NCBI GenBank assembly: GCA_028281445.1 | Contig: JANQJW010000095.1 | Coordinates: 1-35,694, forward strand | Length of the DNA: 35,694 nt | Source of the DNA: Planctomycetota bacterium | Lineage (GTDB): Bacteria > Planctomycetota > PLA2 > JAEUHO01 | Reading direction: 5' to 3' | In this document: in pieces, positions 6,754 to 15,284 of the stretch | How the letters are laid out: each line of letters begins with the position of its first letter | Position numbering within the stretch: position 1 is the first letter of the stretch | Program-made: the position numbers and the translations under genes | Notes under the pieces: model-generated | Database searches by the model: none | What the model saw: the letters and a program-made list of their open reading frames with translations, nothing else | Told to the model about the DNA's origin: nothing

Positions 6754-9183
6754 CTACTCGGCGGAGTCTGCCTCTTCCTCGCCCCCACTCGGCGGCAAGC
6801 CCTTCATCGCCCACCCATCCGTGGCCAGGCGGGTGTCGGCCTCCAGGTTGATGGGCCCGCTGCAGGCCTTGCGCAGCTCCTTGACGGCGGATCCGCGGTG
6901 CTTCTTGAGCCAGCCGATGACCTCGTCGGGCGCGCGCACCTCGAGGCCGCCGCGTCCGCGCGAGCGGGCGACCCGGGCCTGCATCTCGCGCAGGACCCGC
7001 AGGCCGAGACCGGAGAGAAGGCGCCGGTGGCCGGTGCCGCCGCACGTGTTGCAGGCCTCGTGCGTCAACCGGGAGAGTGCCTGCCGGATGCGCTGGCGCG
7101 AGAGGACCACGAGTCCGAACGGCCCCATGCGCCCCATGCGGATGCGCGCGCGGTCGTTCGACAGGGCGTCGCGTAGCGCGATCTCGACCTTGCGCCGCGA
7201 GCGCCGGTCGCGCATGTCGATGAAGTCGATCACGATCAGGCCGCCCAGGTCGCGCAGCCGCAGCTGGCGCGCCGCCTCGACGACGGCCTCCAGGTTGGTG
7301 ACGAGCGCCGTCGCTTCGGGATCGGTCTCGCCGGTCAGCCGGCCCGAGTTGACGTCGACGGCTACGAGTGCCTCGGTGGGATCGATGACGATCGAGCCGC
7401 CGGACGGCAGACGGATGGTGCGACGGAACGCATCTTCGAGCTGCGTCTCGGCGCCGTGCCGGTGGAACAACGGAATCGGATCCGTGTGCAGCTCCACGTC
7501 AGGCATGCCCTCCGCGAGCTTCTCCAGGCGATTCATGCGCTCCGCCTCGGTCTCCTCCGGCTCGCCTTCTTGCGCTTCGCCGGGGGCCTCGTCATCGCCG
7601 GTCGGTTCATCGACCGCCTCGCCGCCCTCTGCGTTCTCAGCCTCCTCCGCGCTCTCTGCGGTCTCGATTTCGCCGATCGGCGCCTCGAGCGCCGCGGACC
7701 GCACGGCCACGGCGGCATGGGCCGCTTCGTCGGCGGCCGCAGCGGCGGACGGGTACCACACCCGCAGCAGACGGTGCATCTGCCCCGCGATCTCCTCCTT
7801 GTCCACGATGATGCGCGTGACGTCTCCCGGCATGATGTCGCGCACGCTGCGCTCGGCCAGGTCGCTCTCTCCGCGAAGCAGGCCGGGCTGCCCCGGCTCG
7901 GCCGCCTTGCGCTTGATGAACTCCCACTCCTTGAGCAGGTGGTCGAGATCCGCGCCGAGGGCGGCCGCATCCGTCGTTTCGCTCGCCGTGCGCACGATGA
8001 CACCCATGCCCTCGGGCACCTCGAGCTTGCGCAGGAGCTTGCGCACGCGCTCGCGCTCCGACCCTTGCGGGATGCGGCGCGAGATGCCGCTGCGTCCGGT
8101 GTGCGGCATCAGCACGAGGTAGCGCCCGGGGAACGAGATGCGCCCCGTCAGCGCAGGCCCCTTGCGGCCGATGCTGTCACGCGTGATCTGCACGATCACC
8201 TCGTCGCCCGGCGTGAGACGTTCGGTGACCGGCGTGTCGGGCGTCTCGTCTTCCTTCAGCGGCAGGTCAGACGCGTGCAGGAAGCCCGTCAGGCCGCGGC
8301 CCAGATCCACGAACGCCGCTCCGATTCCCGGCTCCACGTTCTGTACCCGACCGCGGTAGATGTGACCGGCGGACGACTTCTCGGTGCTCGTCGTCTCGAC
8401 GTAGACCTCCTCGAGCACGCCGTCGACGAGCAGCGCGATACGCGCTTCCTCCCGGTCGGTCGCGTTGACGAGCAGGACCTTCTCCTTCGGGGCGGCGGAC
8501 GGGTCCGGCGCGCGGGGCACGATGTCGATCGCGCGCGGGTCGCGGCGGCGTCCGTCGCTCTTGCGGGACTCGCCGCGGCGAACCTCGCGGCGGCCTTCTC
8601 CGCGCTTGCGCCGCTTGCTCTCGCGACGCTTCTTCTTCTTCTTCTTCCTGCGACGCGGACGGTCTCCTTTGGCCTTCGACGCCCCTTCCTCGGGCGGCGC
8701 GTCGTCATCGGGCAGCGGCGGGATGTCGGCGTCGGCTTCCGTCGCAAGGTCGGCGTCGCGCTTGCGACCTCGCCGGCGTCGCGTGCGGCGGCGCTTGCGG
8801 GGCGTGCCCTCGTCGTCCGGCGCGGGCGGCGCTTCGACCTCCGCGTCCACGGGGGGCGCCTCGGTGTCCGCCTCAGCGGCCGGAGCGCGTTCGGGGTCCG
8901 GCTTGCGGGTGCGTCGGGTACGGCGGCGGCGGCGCTTCTTGCGGCGCCCGGGCTTGTCGGCGGCTTCGCCGTCGCCCCCGCTGCGTTCCCCGTTCACGGG
9001 GGGCGGATCGGCGAACGCGCCGGCTTCGGCGGCGGAGCGGTCCTGCGAGGCGGCGTCGGCGCTGCGGCCCCCTCCTCGGCGCCGGCGACGGCGCGCGCGA
9101 CGCGGGCGCTCGTCGGATGCAGCGCCGGCGTCGGGGCTCTCAGGAGGCGCGCCCTCGCCCGGATCGGGCTCGTGCGAGTGCAT
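6754..9183 (-). CDS. Ribonuclease E/G with long basic N-terminal extension
   Basis: Endoribonuclease that cleaves single-stranded RNA in mRNA decay and rRNA/tRNA maturation. 809 residues. Residues 1 to about 235 are a non-catalytic extension of alternating Arg/Lys blocks (for example RRKKRRRRR and RRRKKKKKKRR) and acidic/Pro-rich stretches. The catalytic part follows: N-terminal strand VLLVNATDREEARIALL at 236-251, S1 domain about 273-350, and RNase E 5'-sensor-like segments about 360-420. An acidic insertion lies at about 480-548. The DNase I-like domain has the two metal aspartates in AVDVNSG (D610) and IVIDFIDM (D653). The zinc-link is CNTCGGTGH at 711-719. In E. coli RNase E the disordered RNA- and protein-binding region is C-terminal; here the equivalent material is in front. 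It lies directly upstream of rplU. Calling it rne or rng is not justified by sequence alone. Confidence 0.94.
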   Translation of the reverse strand: MHSHEPDPGEGAPPESPDAGAASDERPRRARRRRRRGGGRSADAASQDRSAAEAGAFADPPPVNGERSGGDGEAADKPGRRKKRRRRRTRRTRKPDPERAPAAEADTEAPPVDAEVEAPPAPDDEGTPRKRRRTRRRRGRKRDADLATEADADIPPLPDDDAPPEEGASKAKGDRPRRRKKKKKKRRESKRRKRGEGRREVRRGESRKSDGRRRDPRAIDIVPRAPDPSAAPKEKVLLVNATDREEARIALLVDGVLEEVYVETTSTEKSSAGHIYRGRVQNVEPGIGAAFVDLGRGLTGFLHASDLPLKEDETPDTPVTERLTPGDEVIVQITRDSIGRKGPALTGRISFPGRYLVLMPHTGRSGISRRIPQGSERERVRKLLRKLEVPEGMGVIVRTASETTDAAALGADLDHLLKEWEFIKRKAAEPGQPGLLRGESDLAERSVRDIMPGDVTRIIVDKEEIAGQMHRLLRVWYPSAAAAADEAAHAAVAVRSAALEAPIGEIETAESAEEAENAEGGEAVDEPTGDDEAPGEAQEGEPEETEAERMNRLEKLAEGMPDVELHTDPIPLFHRHGAETQLEDAFRRTIRLPSGGSIVIDPTEALVAVDVNSGRLTGETDPEATALVTNLEAVVEAARQLRLRDLGGLIVIDFIDMRDRRSRRKVEIALRDALSNDRARIRMGRMGPFGLVVLSRQRIRQALSRLTHEACNTCGGTGHRRLLSGLGLRVLREMQARVARSRGRGGLEVRAPDEVIGWLKKHRGSAVKELRKACSGPINLEADTRLATDGWAMKGLPPSGGEEEADSAE

Positions 9184-9320
9184 ACAGGCGTATCCCCCGG
9201 CGCGAGGTCGGGGCCGCGTAGCCCCGCGCCGGTCGTCTCGGTGTCTTGTCTGTCAACCGCCCGTTCCCTCCCCGGGTACGGGCCCTTCCGAGCAGATCTT
9301 CGAGAGCCTGCCTGCTGCCT

Positions 9321-11273
9321 CTAGCGGCCGGGTGCGACGGGCACCGGCTCCCCGTTGGCGGGGACGGCTGCCGGCGGGGCGGGCGGCGGCGGGTTCACGG
9401 AGAAGCCCTGCGCCTGACCCTGCCCCGGCCAGGGGGTGCACTGGCCGTAGAGGTCCTTGTACTCCGCCGCCATCTGCTGGGGCCGGCCCGACAACTCGTC
9501 CGAAATGGTCGTGTTGGCAGCGTCCGTCCCGCGCAGGATGCGAGGAGTAATCGTGATGAGCAGGTGGTCCTTGACCGTCGTGGTGGACTTGCCCTGGAAG
9601 ATCAGGCCGGCAAGCGGCAGATCCCCCAGCAGCGGAATCTTGTCCACGCGCTCCACGTCGCGGTCCTCGAGCAGGCCGCCGATCACGGCGGTCTGGTTGT
9701 CACGCAGGATCATGTGCGTGACGAGTGTGCTGGACTGGACGCGGGGCAAATCGATGCTCTGCCCGGAAACAGTGATGCGATCGAACCCCGGGAGCGGCCC
9801 CGTGCCCGTGAGAGCACGCCGCTGGGGAATGACCGTCATCCGGATCTTGTTCTCGCCCGGGATCACATGCGGGATCACGAGCAGCTGGAAGCCCACGTTC
9901 ACGGGGCTGTTGGGATCTTCTTCCACCGAGAACTGCAAACCGCCGTTCTGGTTGGTCGCGGCGGTCGTCCGCGCATAGCGGATCGTCTCGCCGATGAAGA
10001 TGGTGGCCGCCTGGTTGTCGAGCGCGAGCAGCTTGGGCGCCTGCACGATGCGCGTGGTCGCGTCGCGCTGGAGCGCACCCCACAGGAGCGAGGTCTCGCC
10101 CGTGGTCAGCGTGCCGTAGCTGAAGGCGGATGCCGCGGGCGACGGGAACGACGTGCCCGTGATGGCACTCGCCAGATCCCCCGTGCCGCCGCCGACGTTG
10201 AAGGGCAGCATGTGCAGGATGTCCGCGCCCGAGAAACCGGCGTTGATGCCGGAGGTGTCACCGGCGCGCAGACCGATGTTGAGGCTGTCCGAGTTCGACG
10301 TGACGATGAAGTTCATGTCGATGAAGACCTGCGGCGGCTCGACATCGAGCTGCTGGACCATGGCCTTCAGGCGCTGGAGCCGCGGCTTGGTCCCGGAGAA
10401 GATGATCGCGTTCTCCTGCGGGATGTAGCGGACGCTGCCCTCGTCGGGCTCCACGATCTGACGCAGGGCCGCGATCACGGGGAACTGCTCTTCAATCGTG
10501 AGCGGGTCGTCGCTGGGCGTCGTGGGCTCGCCGCGATAGATCTCCGCGGTCGAGCCGCCGCCGCCACCACCGCCTGTGGTCCCACCGGAACCGGAGCTAC
10601 CGCTACCGCCGGTCGAGTTGGCGGCCATCACACCCTTGTAGACCGGGGGCGGCCGCAGGTAGCGGAAGCGGTAGTAGTCCTGCTCGAGCGCGAGCTCGTT
10701 CCGCGGGACCACCCGCATGATGCCGTAGTCCTCTTCGACCAACGCGAAGCCGAGGGTACGAACAACAGCCTCCATCGAGGCGCGCCAGGGCGTCTCGTTG
10801 AGGGCGAGCGTGATCTTGCCGGTCACCTTCGGCGACACGATGACGTTGGCGCCTGCGAACTCGGCGATCGCGGTGATCACCTCGGTGATCTCGCGGTCGG
10901 TGAAGGTGATGCTGATGGGCTTGGGCCGCTCCACGCGCAGGTAGCGCTGCGCGCGACGGACGAGGACGGCGCCCACGCGCTCGGCCATGATGTCGAGCGC
11001 CTGGATCCAGTGCATGTCCACGACCTTGAGCGTGACGAGCTGATCCTGCGCCTCGGGCGACACGATGATGTTCACCCGCGTACGCGGCTGCAGCCGCTGC
11101 TCGACGACCTGACCGAGCGGTGCCTCCTGGACGTCGAGCGTCACAAGGCCGCCGCCGATGTCGTATTGCGCGTAGCTCTGGGGATCGACCTCACCTACGG
11201 CGGCCGAGCTGAAGCCCAGCACACACGCAAGAAGAACCGCGGTTCCTACCGCTCCGCTCACTGAACGCCTCAT
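9321..11273 (-). CDS. pilQ: PilQ/GspD-family secretin
   Basis: Outer-membrane secretin forming the gated channel of a type IV pilus or type II secretion machine. 650 residues from the chosen start. Signal peptide about 1-26. An STN/N0-like domain lies at about 40-115 and a second one at about 118-190 (ISITFTDREITEVI to YGIMRVVP). A Gly/Ser-rich flexible loop at about 219-242 precedes an N3-type domain at about 260-312 (VRYIPQENAIIFSGT). The secretin beta domain covers about 315-600, ending with the signature around TTTVKDHLLITITPRIL. The C-terminal tail is Pro/Ala-rich. The frame is open to 11297, but GGAGGAGG lies seven to nine bases before the ATG at 11273, inside that longer version, so 11273 is preferred. 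It is the last gene of pilM-N-OP-Q, with its own 372-bp leader. Confidence 0.93.
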   Translation of the reverse strand: MRRSVSGAVGTAVLLACVLGFSSAAVGEVDPQSYAQYDIGGGLVTLDVQEAPLGQVVEQRLQPRTRVNIIVSPEAQDQLVTLKVVDMHWIQALDIMAERVGAVLVRRAQRYLRVERPKPISITFTDREITEVITAIAEFAGANVIVSPKVTGKITLALNETPWRASMEAVVRTLGFALVEEDYGIMRVVPRNELALEQDYYRFRYLRPPPVYKGVMAANSTGGSGSSGSGGTTGGGGGGGSTAEIYRGEPTTPSDDPLTIEEQFPVIAALRQIVEPDEGSVRYIPQENAIIFSGTKPRLQRLKAMVQQLDVEPPQVFIDMNFIVTSNSDSLNIGLRAGDTSGINAGFSGADILHMLPFNVGGGTGDLASAITGTSFPSPAASAFSYGTLTTGETSLLWGALQRDATTRIVQAPKLLALDNQAATIFIGETIRYARTTAATNQNGGLQFSVEEDPNSPVNVGFQLLVIPHVIPGENKIRMTVIPQRRALTGTGPLPGFDRITVSGQSIDLPRVQSSTLVTHMILRDNQTAVIGGLLEDRDVERVDKIPLLGDLPLAGLIFQGKSTTTVKDHLLITITPRILRGTDAANTTISDELSGRPQQMAAEYKDLYGQCTPWPGQGQAQGFSVNPPPPAPPAAVPANGEPVPVAPGR

Positions 11274-11645
11274 GTCGGCTGTCCTCCTCCGAGCCACCTC
11301 ACCCTCCAGGACCCGGACCCGGGACCGTCGATACGGTCCCTTGGCGCGCGTCCCTCCTGCGAGCGGCCTCTACGGCCCCATTCGGTCGGCGCGCATCCGA
11401 AGTAAAGCCCAAGCCGCACCCCACACCAAGGGGGCTCGGCCTTCTGTTCAGGCCTCTGCCACGATTTGTAAGCCCTCACGGCAGGTGCCATGACAAGCCT
11501 GAGACACGCACGCCGCGGATCCTCACGCCATCACGGCCGTAACTCACATTCCGAAAACGAGTTAGCCTGGAATTGAGCGCGCGGCCACAGGTTCGTCACG
11601 AACCCGCGACCGCACGCGCGATTTGGATGAACAAAGATGAGGGAC
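11274..11645 (-). promoter_or_regulatory. Long leader between pilOP and pilQ with a perfect palindrome
   Basis: 372 bp without a gene, unlike the 9-12 nt spacing of the other pil genes. It contains the perfect palindrome GGTTCGT-C-ACGAACC (11590-11604), about 40 nt past the pilOP stop, and a relatively AT-rich patch at about 11540-11575. A promoter for pilQ probably lies here, but I cannot pick -35/-10 boxes with confidence. The palindrome could be an operator or a stop-proximal RNA hairpin. Confidence 0.4.
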
Positions 11646-13136
11646 CTAGAGGTCCTTCTTCTTCGTCTTCCCGCTGGCCTTGGCGCTCTCCTTCTCCTTG
11701 TCCTTGCCCGTCTCGACCTCGATCACGAGGCCCTTGTAGCGGAAGTGGACGGAGGCGGTGCCGACGCGCTCGACCTGGACGAGGCCTTCCTCATCGAGGC
11801 GGTCGCCGGCGCGCACATAGGCGCCGTTGATGACGGCCAGACTGCGCTTGGGCTGGCTGTGGTCGACGATCACACCCGTGATGTTGAAGGTCATGCCTTC
11901 GAACTCGCCGAGGGTCTTGCCCTTCTCGAGCATGCCCTTGATCTCGGCGAGCACGGGCTGGGCCTCGGGCGTGATCGGCTTCCCGCGGAGGAAGCTGTTC
12001 CACGTCGTACCCAGGTTGTGCATGTCCGCGTACTCGTTGGTCGCGAGCTTCTGGCGCAGATCCTCGAGGACGCCCTGGCAGACGGCCAGCGTGACGACGA
12101 GCTCTTCGTCGGGACGCATGCTGCGCGTGCGCTTGAGGTTCTCGCTGACGATGCCGACGCGTGCGGCGAGCTCGGGCAGCTGCACGGACTTCGTGTGAGC
12201 CGTGTGCTCGAGCATCGTGCGCAGCTCACCGATCAGCTTGTTGATCTCGACCTTGGCGCGCTCCGCGCGGAACCAGTCCTTCTTCGCGATCAGCGCCTTC
12301 TCCATCTCGATCTTCTCGGCGATCTCGCGGTAGCGCGTCTCGAGATCGACGACGATCTCTTCCTCGCGGTTCCACTGGCGCTCGCGCTCCTCCGGATCGA
12401 CCTTCTCACGCGCGCGGCGCGGGTCGACCAGCGGATCGCGGCGGCCGACGGCCGGGCGCAGCACGTACGTGTCGGGACGCTCGGGCTGGAACTCGGCGAT
12501 GGCGGCCTTGAGCTTCGGATCCTGGATGCGCTCTTCGGCGCCCGGGATGTGCTCGCGCTTGATGGAGCCCTTGGACGGGCGATAGAAGTACGTCTCGAGC
12601 TCGACCTCGAACTCGTGGAGTACGGTTGCGTTCGGGTTGTCCCGATCCAGGTCGCCGGCCTGCATCTTGAAGCCCTTGACGGCTACGAGACGCGGGTCGT
12701 TCTCGATCAGGTTCAGGAACTTGAGGATCGACGTCGCCTCGCCGCGGCCCTTGAGCTTGTTCCGCGTCACGCGGATGCCCTTGGCGAGCTCGCTGTCCTC
12801 GGGGCTGCTCTCCGGCAGCTCCGTGAACCCGACGCCCGCGGCGCTGAGGAACGTGGACAGGTTGCGGTGGAAGTCCGAGATGCGCTGTTCCGTCGGGAGG
12901 ACGGCCAGCTCGCGGCTTTCCACGGCGCGGAACGTGAGGACCGCGTCCTCACGGGCGGGGATCTTGCGACGCTCGATATCGGCCGCCTGCAGGCGGGTAT
13001 CGAGGGCCCCGATCTCCTCTTCGATCTTCTCGATCTCGCCACGATCGCTGAACACGAGGAACAGCAGGACGCCCGTCAACACGACGGACACCGCGATCGT
13101 CACGACGAGTCGCTGGCGTTCGGTGAGCTTCGACAC
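11646..13136 (-). CDS. PilO-like protein fused to a PilP-like domain
   Basis: 496 residues. A cytoplasmic stub and transmembrane helix at about 9-29 precede a coiled coil at about 32-60. A PilO-type ferredoxin-like region runs to about 188. At 230-237 the sequence reads VGRRDPLV, which resembles the GRRDPF motif of the PilP lipoprotein. A long charged helical stretch (about 245-370) follows, then a beta-rich C-terminal domain at 415-475 (FNITGVIVDHSQPKRSLAVI to YKGLVIEVE) like PilP/GspC HR domains. The tail is Lys-rich. It starts with GTG, nine nt after the pilN stop. No separate pilP or pilO exists in the cluster, and in type IV pili PilN/PilO/PilP bridge PilM to PilQ, so one polypeptide may do both jobs. 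The fusion assignment rests on motif reading and gene order, not on a profile search. Confidence 0.7.
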   Translation of the reverse strand: MSKLTERQRLVVTIAVSVVLTGVLLFLVFSDRGEIEKIEEEIGALDTRLQAADIERRKIPAREDAVLTFRAVESRELAVLPTEQRISDFHRNLSTFLSAAGVGFTELPESSPEDSELAKGIRVTRNKLKGRGEATSILKFLNLIENDPRLVAVKGFKMQAGDLDRDNPNATVLHEFEVELETYFYRPSKGSIKREHIPGAEERIQDPKLKAAIAEFQPERPDTYVLRPAVGRRDPLVDPRRAREKVDPEERERQWNREEEIVVDLETRYREIAEKIEMEKALIAKKDWFRAERAKVEINKLIGELRTMLEHTAHTKSVQLPELAARVGIVSENLKRTRSMRPDEELVVTLAVCQGVLEDLRQKLATNEYADMHNLGTTWNSFLRGKPITPEAQPVLAEIKGMLEKGKTLGEFEGMTFNITGVIVDHSQPKRSLAVINGAYVRAGDRLDEEGLVQVERVGTASVHFRYKGLVIEVETGKDKEKESAKASGKTKKKDL

Positions 13137-13145
13137 GGGATTCCC

Positions 13146-13886
13146 CTACTTCCGGCCCTTTCGGGCCTTCTTCTTGTCCAATTCGATCGGGGCCAGCGCG
13201 AGGTCGTAGCTGAACGCGCCCACGCGCGGAGGCACCAGGTCCTCCTTGTCGCGGCCGCTGCCCTCACGCAGCATCTCGATGTTCGGGTTGTTGATCGCCA
13301 TGAAGTCCGCGAAGAACTCCGTGGGGCGCGCCGTGTTCTCCGGGTCGCCCGTCAACGCCTTGTGGAAGGTGCTGAGGAGCGCCGGCGCCTCGGTGTCGCT
13401 GGTCATGGCCATGAAGCCCTCGACCTTGAACTGCGCCGCGGGCTCCTTCTTCTTGCCCTTGCGACGGTTCGGCTTGCGACGGCGGAGCGTGGCGACCTTG
13501 GCCGGAACCTCGACGGTGTCGAGCCAGATGGCGTACGACTCGTCGACGTTCTGCGCCGTGGTGATCTCGAAGAACTGATCGAGCTTGCGCGACCACAGCG
13601 TGCGCGAGCGGTTGATCGTCTGGATCGCGACGCGACGCTGCTGGTACATGTCGATCTCTTGCTGGAGGCGCAACGAGCGGTCCCGCTGCATCTCCATGCT
13701 CTTGACCTCTTCCTCACGCGACTGCTTGAGCTCCTTGACCTTGCTGAGCTCGATGAAGTGCGTGTAGGCGTAGGCCCCACCGGCGCTCAGCACCATGACG
13801 ATGCCGACGACGATGGCGACGAAGCGCGCGACCGGCGTGCCGGTGCGCGGCCTGTATTCCGGCGGAAGCAGATTGATCTGGATCAT
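13146..13886 (-). CDS. pilN: Type IV pilus assembly protein PilN
   Basis: 246 residues. The N-terminus MIQINLLPPEYRP is the conserved PilN motif (INLLP) that inserts into the groove of PilM. A transmembrane helix at about 22-42 and a coiled coil at about 48-90 follow, then a periplasmic ferredoxin-like domain. A very basic insertion (RRRKPNRRKGKKKE, about 135-148) lies inside the periplasmic domain and is unusual. The end is Lys/Arg-rich. It starts 12 nt after pilM and is followed within 9 nt by the PilO/P-like gene, so the three are surely co-transcribed. Confidence 0.88.
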   Translation of the reverse strand: MIQINLLPPEYRPRTGTPVARFVAIVVGIVMVLSAGGAYAYTHFIELSKVKELKQSREEEVKSMEMQRDRSLRLQQEIDMYQQRRVAIQTINRSRTLWSRKLDQFFEITTAQNVDESYAIWLDTVEVPAKVATLRRRKPNRRKGKKKEPAAQFKVEGFMAMTSDTEAPALLSTFHKALTGDPENTARPTEFFADFMAINNPNIEMLREGSGRDKEDLVPPRVGAFSYDLALAPIELDKKKARKGRK

Positions 13887-13898
13887 CGCGGAAACCCC

Positions 13899-14927
13899 TT
13901 ACCTCTGGCCCTGGATGCGCGAAGCGAGACCGACGGCAACTGCCAGCTCGGGCACGTGCTCGCGCAGAAGGTCGACGTCGACGCTGCCCGCGGCGATGGC
14001 GAAGTCCCCGGTGGGATCCCAGCCCATCGTCGGGCGGTCGAAGATGCGGCTGAGATCCTGCTCCAGACCGGCGAGTCGCGACCCGCCGCCGGAGAGGAGG
14101 ACCTCGTCGATGCCGAGGTCGAACTGGTTCTCGAAGTACTCGAAGGAGAGACGAACCTCGGCGGCGAGATCGTCGACGGCCGGGCTGACGGCCTGGCGCG
14201 CGCGCTCGTAGTCCTCGCCGGGGTTCATCTTCAGCGCCTCGGCCTCGGCGTGCTTGAGGCCCAGGCGGTTGGCGATGGCGGTGGTGAACGTCGCGCCGCC
14301 CGTGTGGATCTCACGGGTGAAGAGCGAGGTGTTCGCGCGCATCAGGTTGACGCTCGTCTTCGAGGCACCGATGTCGACGAGCGCGGAGACCTGCTCGGCA
14401 CTCTGCGCGGCGCCCACGGCGAGCTCGAAGGCGTTGCCGATCGCGAAGACGTCGACGTCCACCAGCTCCGGGTGGAGGCCGGCGGCCGCGAGGAGGCGCA
14501 GCTGCTCGTCGATGATCGCGCGCTTGCACGCGACCAGGAGCACGCGCATCTCGTTCGATGCAACGTTGGCGAAGCCCTCGACCTCGAACGGCTGACAGTC
14601 GAGAACGACCTCGTCGACGTCGAACGGAATGTACTTGTCCGCCTCGTACCGGATCGCGTTGCGCAGGTCCTCCGGCGACATCCGGAACATCGTCAGATAG
14701 CGGACGATGACCGACTTGCCGGATACCGACGTCACGACACGGCGCGAGCGGAACTCGTTGTCACGCAGGACGCTCAGGACCGTGTCCGGAACGGCGTCCG
14801 GGCTCGGGAGGTCTGCGTAGCCGAAGCCCGTGATCACGGGCCCGTTGTGCCAGCTCATCTCGATGGCCTTCACCGAGCTGGTACCGATGTCCAGCCCGAT
14901 CAGGCTCTTAGCGCGTCTCATCTGCAT
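13899..14927 (-). CDS. pilM: Type IV pilus assembly protein PilM (actin-like)
   Basis: 342 residues, cytoplasmic actin/FtsA-fold protein that binds ATP and the PilN N-terminus. Phosphate-1 motif GLDIGTSSVKAIEM lies at about 11-24, the second phosphate loop VDIGASKTSVNLM at about 184-196, and the adenosine-site motif LLSGGGSRLAGL about 75 residues before the C-terminus. RNAIRYEADKYIPFDVDEVVLD is the PilM-typical stretch. Two close starts (14927 and 14921) are possible; GGGGA lies five bases before the first. It is first in the pilMN-OP-Q cluster, 357 bp downstream of ptsI, with an R1 repeat and a second hairpin in that gap. Confidence 0.93.
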   Translation of the reverse strand: MQMRRAKSLIGLDIGTSSVKAIEMSWHNGPVITGFGYADLPSPDAVPDTVLSVLRDNEFRSRRVVTSVSGKSVIVRYLTMFRMSPEDLRNAIRYEADKYIPFDVDEVVLDCQPFEVEGFANVASNEMRVLLVACKRAIIDEQLRLLAAAGLHPELVDVDVFAIGNAFELAVGAAQSAEQVSALVDIGASKTSVNLMRANTSLFTREIHTGGATFTTAIANRLGLKHAEAEALKMNPGEDYERARQAVSPAVDDLAAEVRLSFEYFENQFDLGIDEVLLSGGGSRLAGLEQDLSRIFDRPTMGWDPTGDFAIAAGSVDVDLLREHVPELAVAVGLASRIQGQR

Positions 14928-15051
14928 GGCATCCCCTGAAGTTCCCCCTCCATCCCGGAGAGGCCCGGGTTCATGTCGACCCGGCCCCCCCGATCCCTTG
15001 AGCCCGTTCCGCCCGGTACGTCGAATTCCATGGACACACGGGGTTCAGGCA

Positions 15052-15068
15052 CCCAATCGGGGATTGGG
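15052..15068. other. Perfect 7-bp hairpin upstream of pilM
   Basis: CCCAATC-GGG-GATTGGG, a perfect inverted repeat with a 3-nt loop, about 125 nt upstream of pilM and 217 nt past the ptsI stop. No T-run follows on either strand. Terminator-like or operator-like; function not determined. Confidence 0.35.
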
Positions 15069-15137
15069 CGGAGTCGTATCGACCGGGTTAGGGAGGGGGG
15101 TGTAGCGCCCCGCGACGGCGAACGGGGGCCTAGCAGC

Positions 15138-15274
15138 GGGGCCGACCATTCGCGCCTGCGGCGCTCAGATCGCCGTACATCGCCGCTGGGGTCGGCGAGG
15201 GCCGATCCGTCATCGCCGATCCCGGTTTCGATGTAGGGGCGACCCGAGGCCCGACAGGGCCGAGTGGTCGGCCC
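15138..15274. repeat. R1 dispersed hairpin repeat, copy 2
   Basis: 137 bp immediately downstream of ptsI. Outer ends are GGGGCCGACCATTCG and CGAGTGGTCGGCCC. Inner borders are GATCGCCGTACA and TGTAGGGGCGACCC. The left mini-hairpin is GCGCC-TGC-GGCGC and the right is GGCCC-GACA-GGGCC. In this position the element could end ptsI transcription. Confidence 0.85.
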
Positions 15275-15284
15275 TCGTCGTTCT

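Noticed and set aside
7456..9324. A 622-codon plus-strand open frame over the RNase E/G gene
   Set aside because: Shadow of the GC-rich basic extension; no start site or domain, and its low-complexity His/Arg/Leu composition is mirror-like.
11637..14939. A 1100-codon open frame on the plus strand, antisense to pilM-N-OP
   Set aside because: Rich in Leu, Asp, Arg and His as expected for the opposite strand of high-GC genes. It has no recognisable domain, while the minus strand encodes clear Pil proteins.
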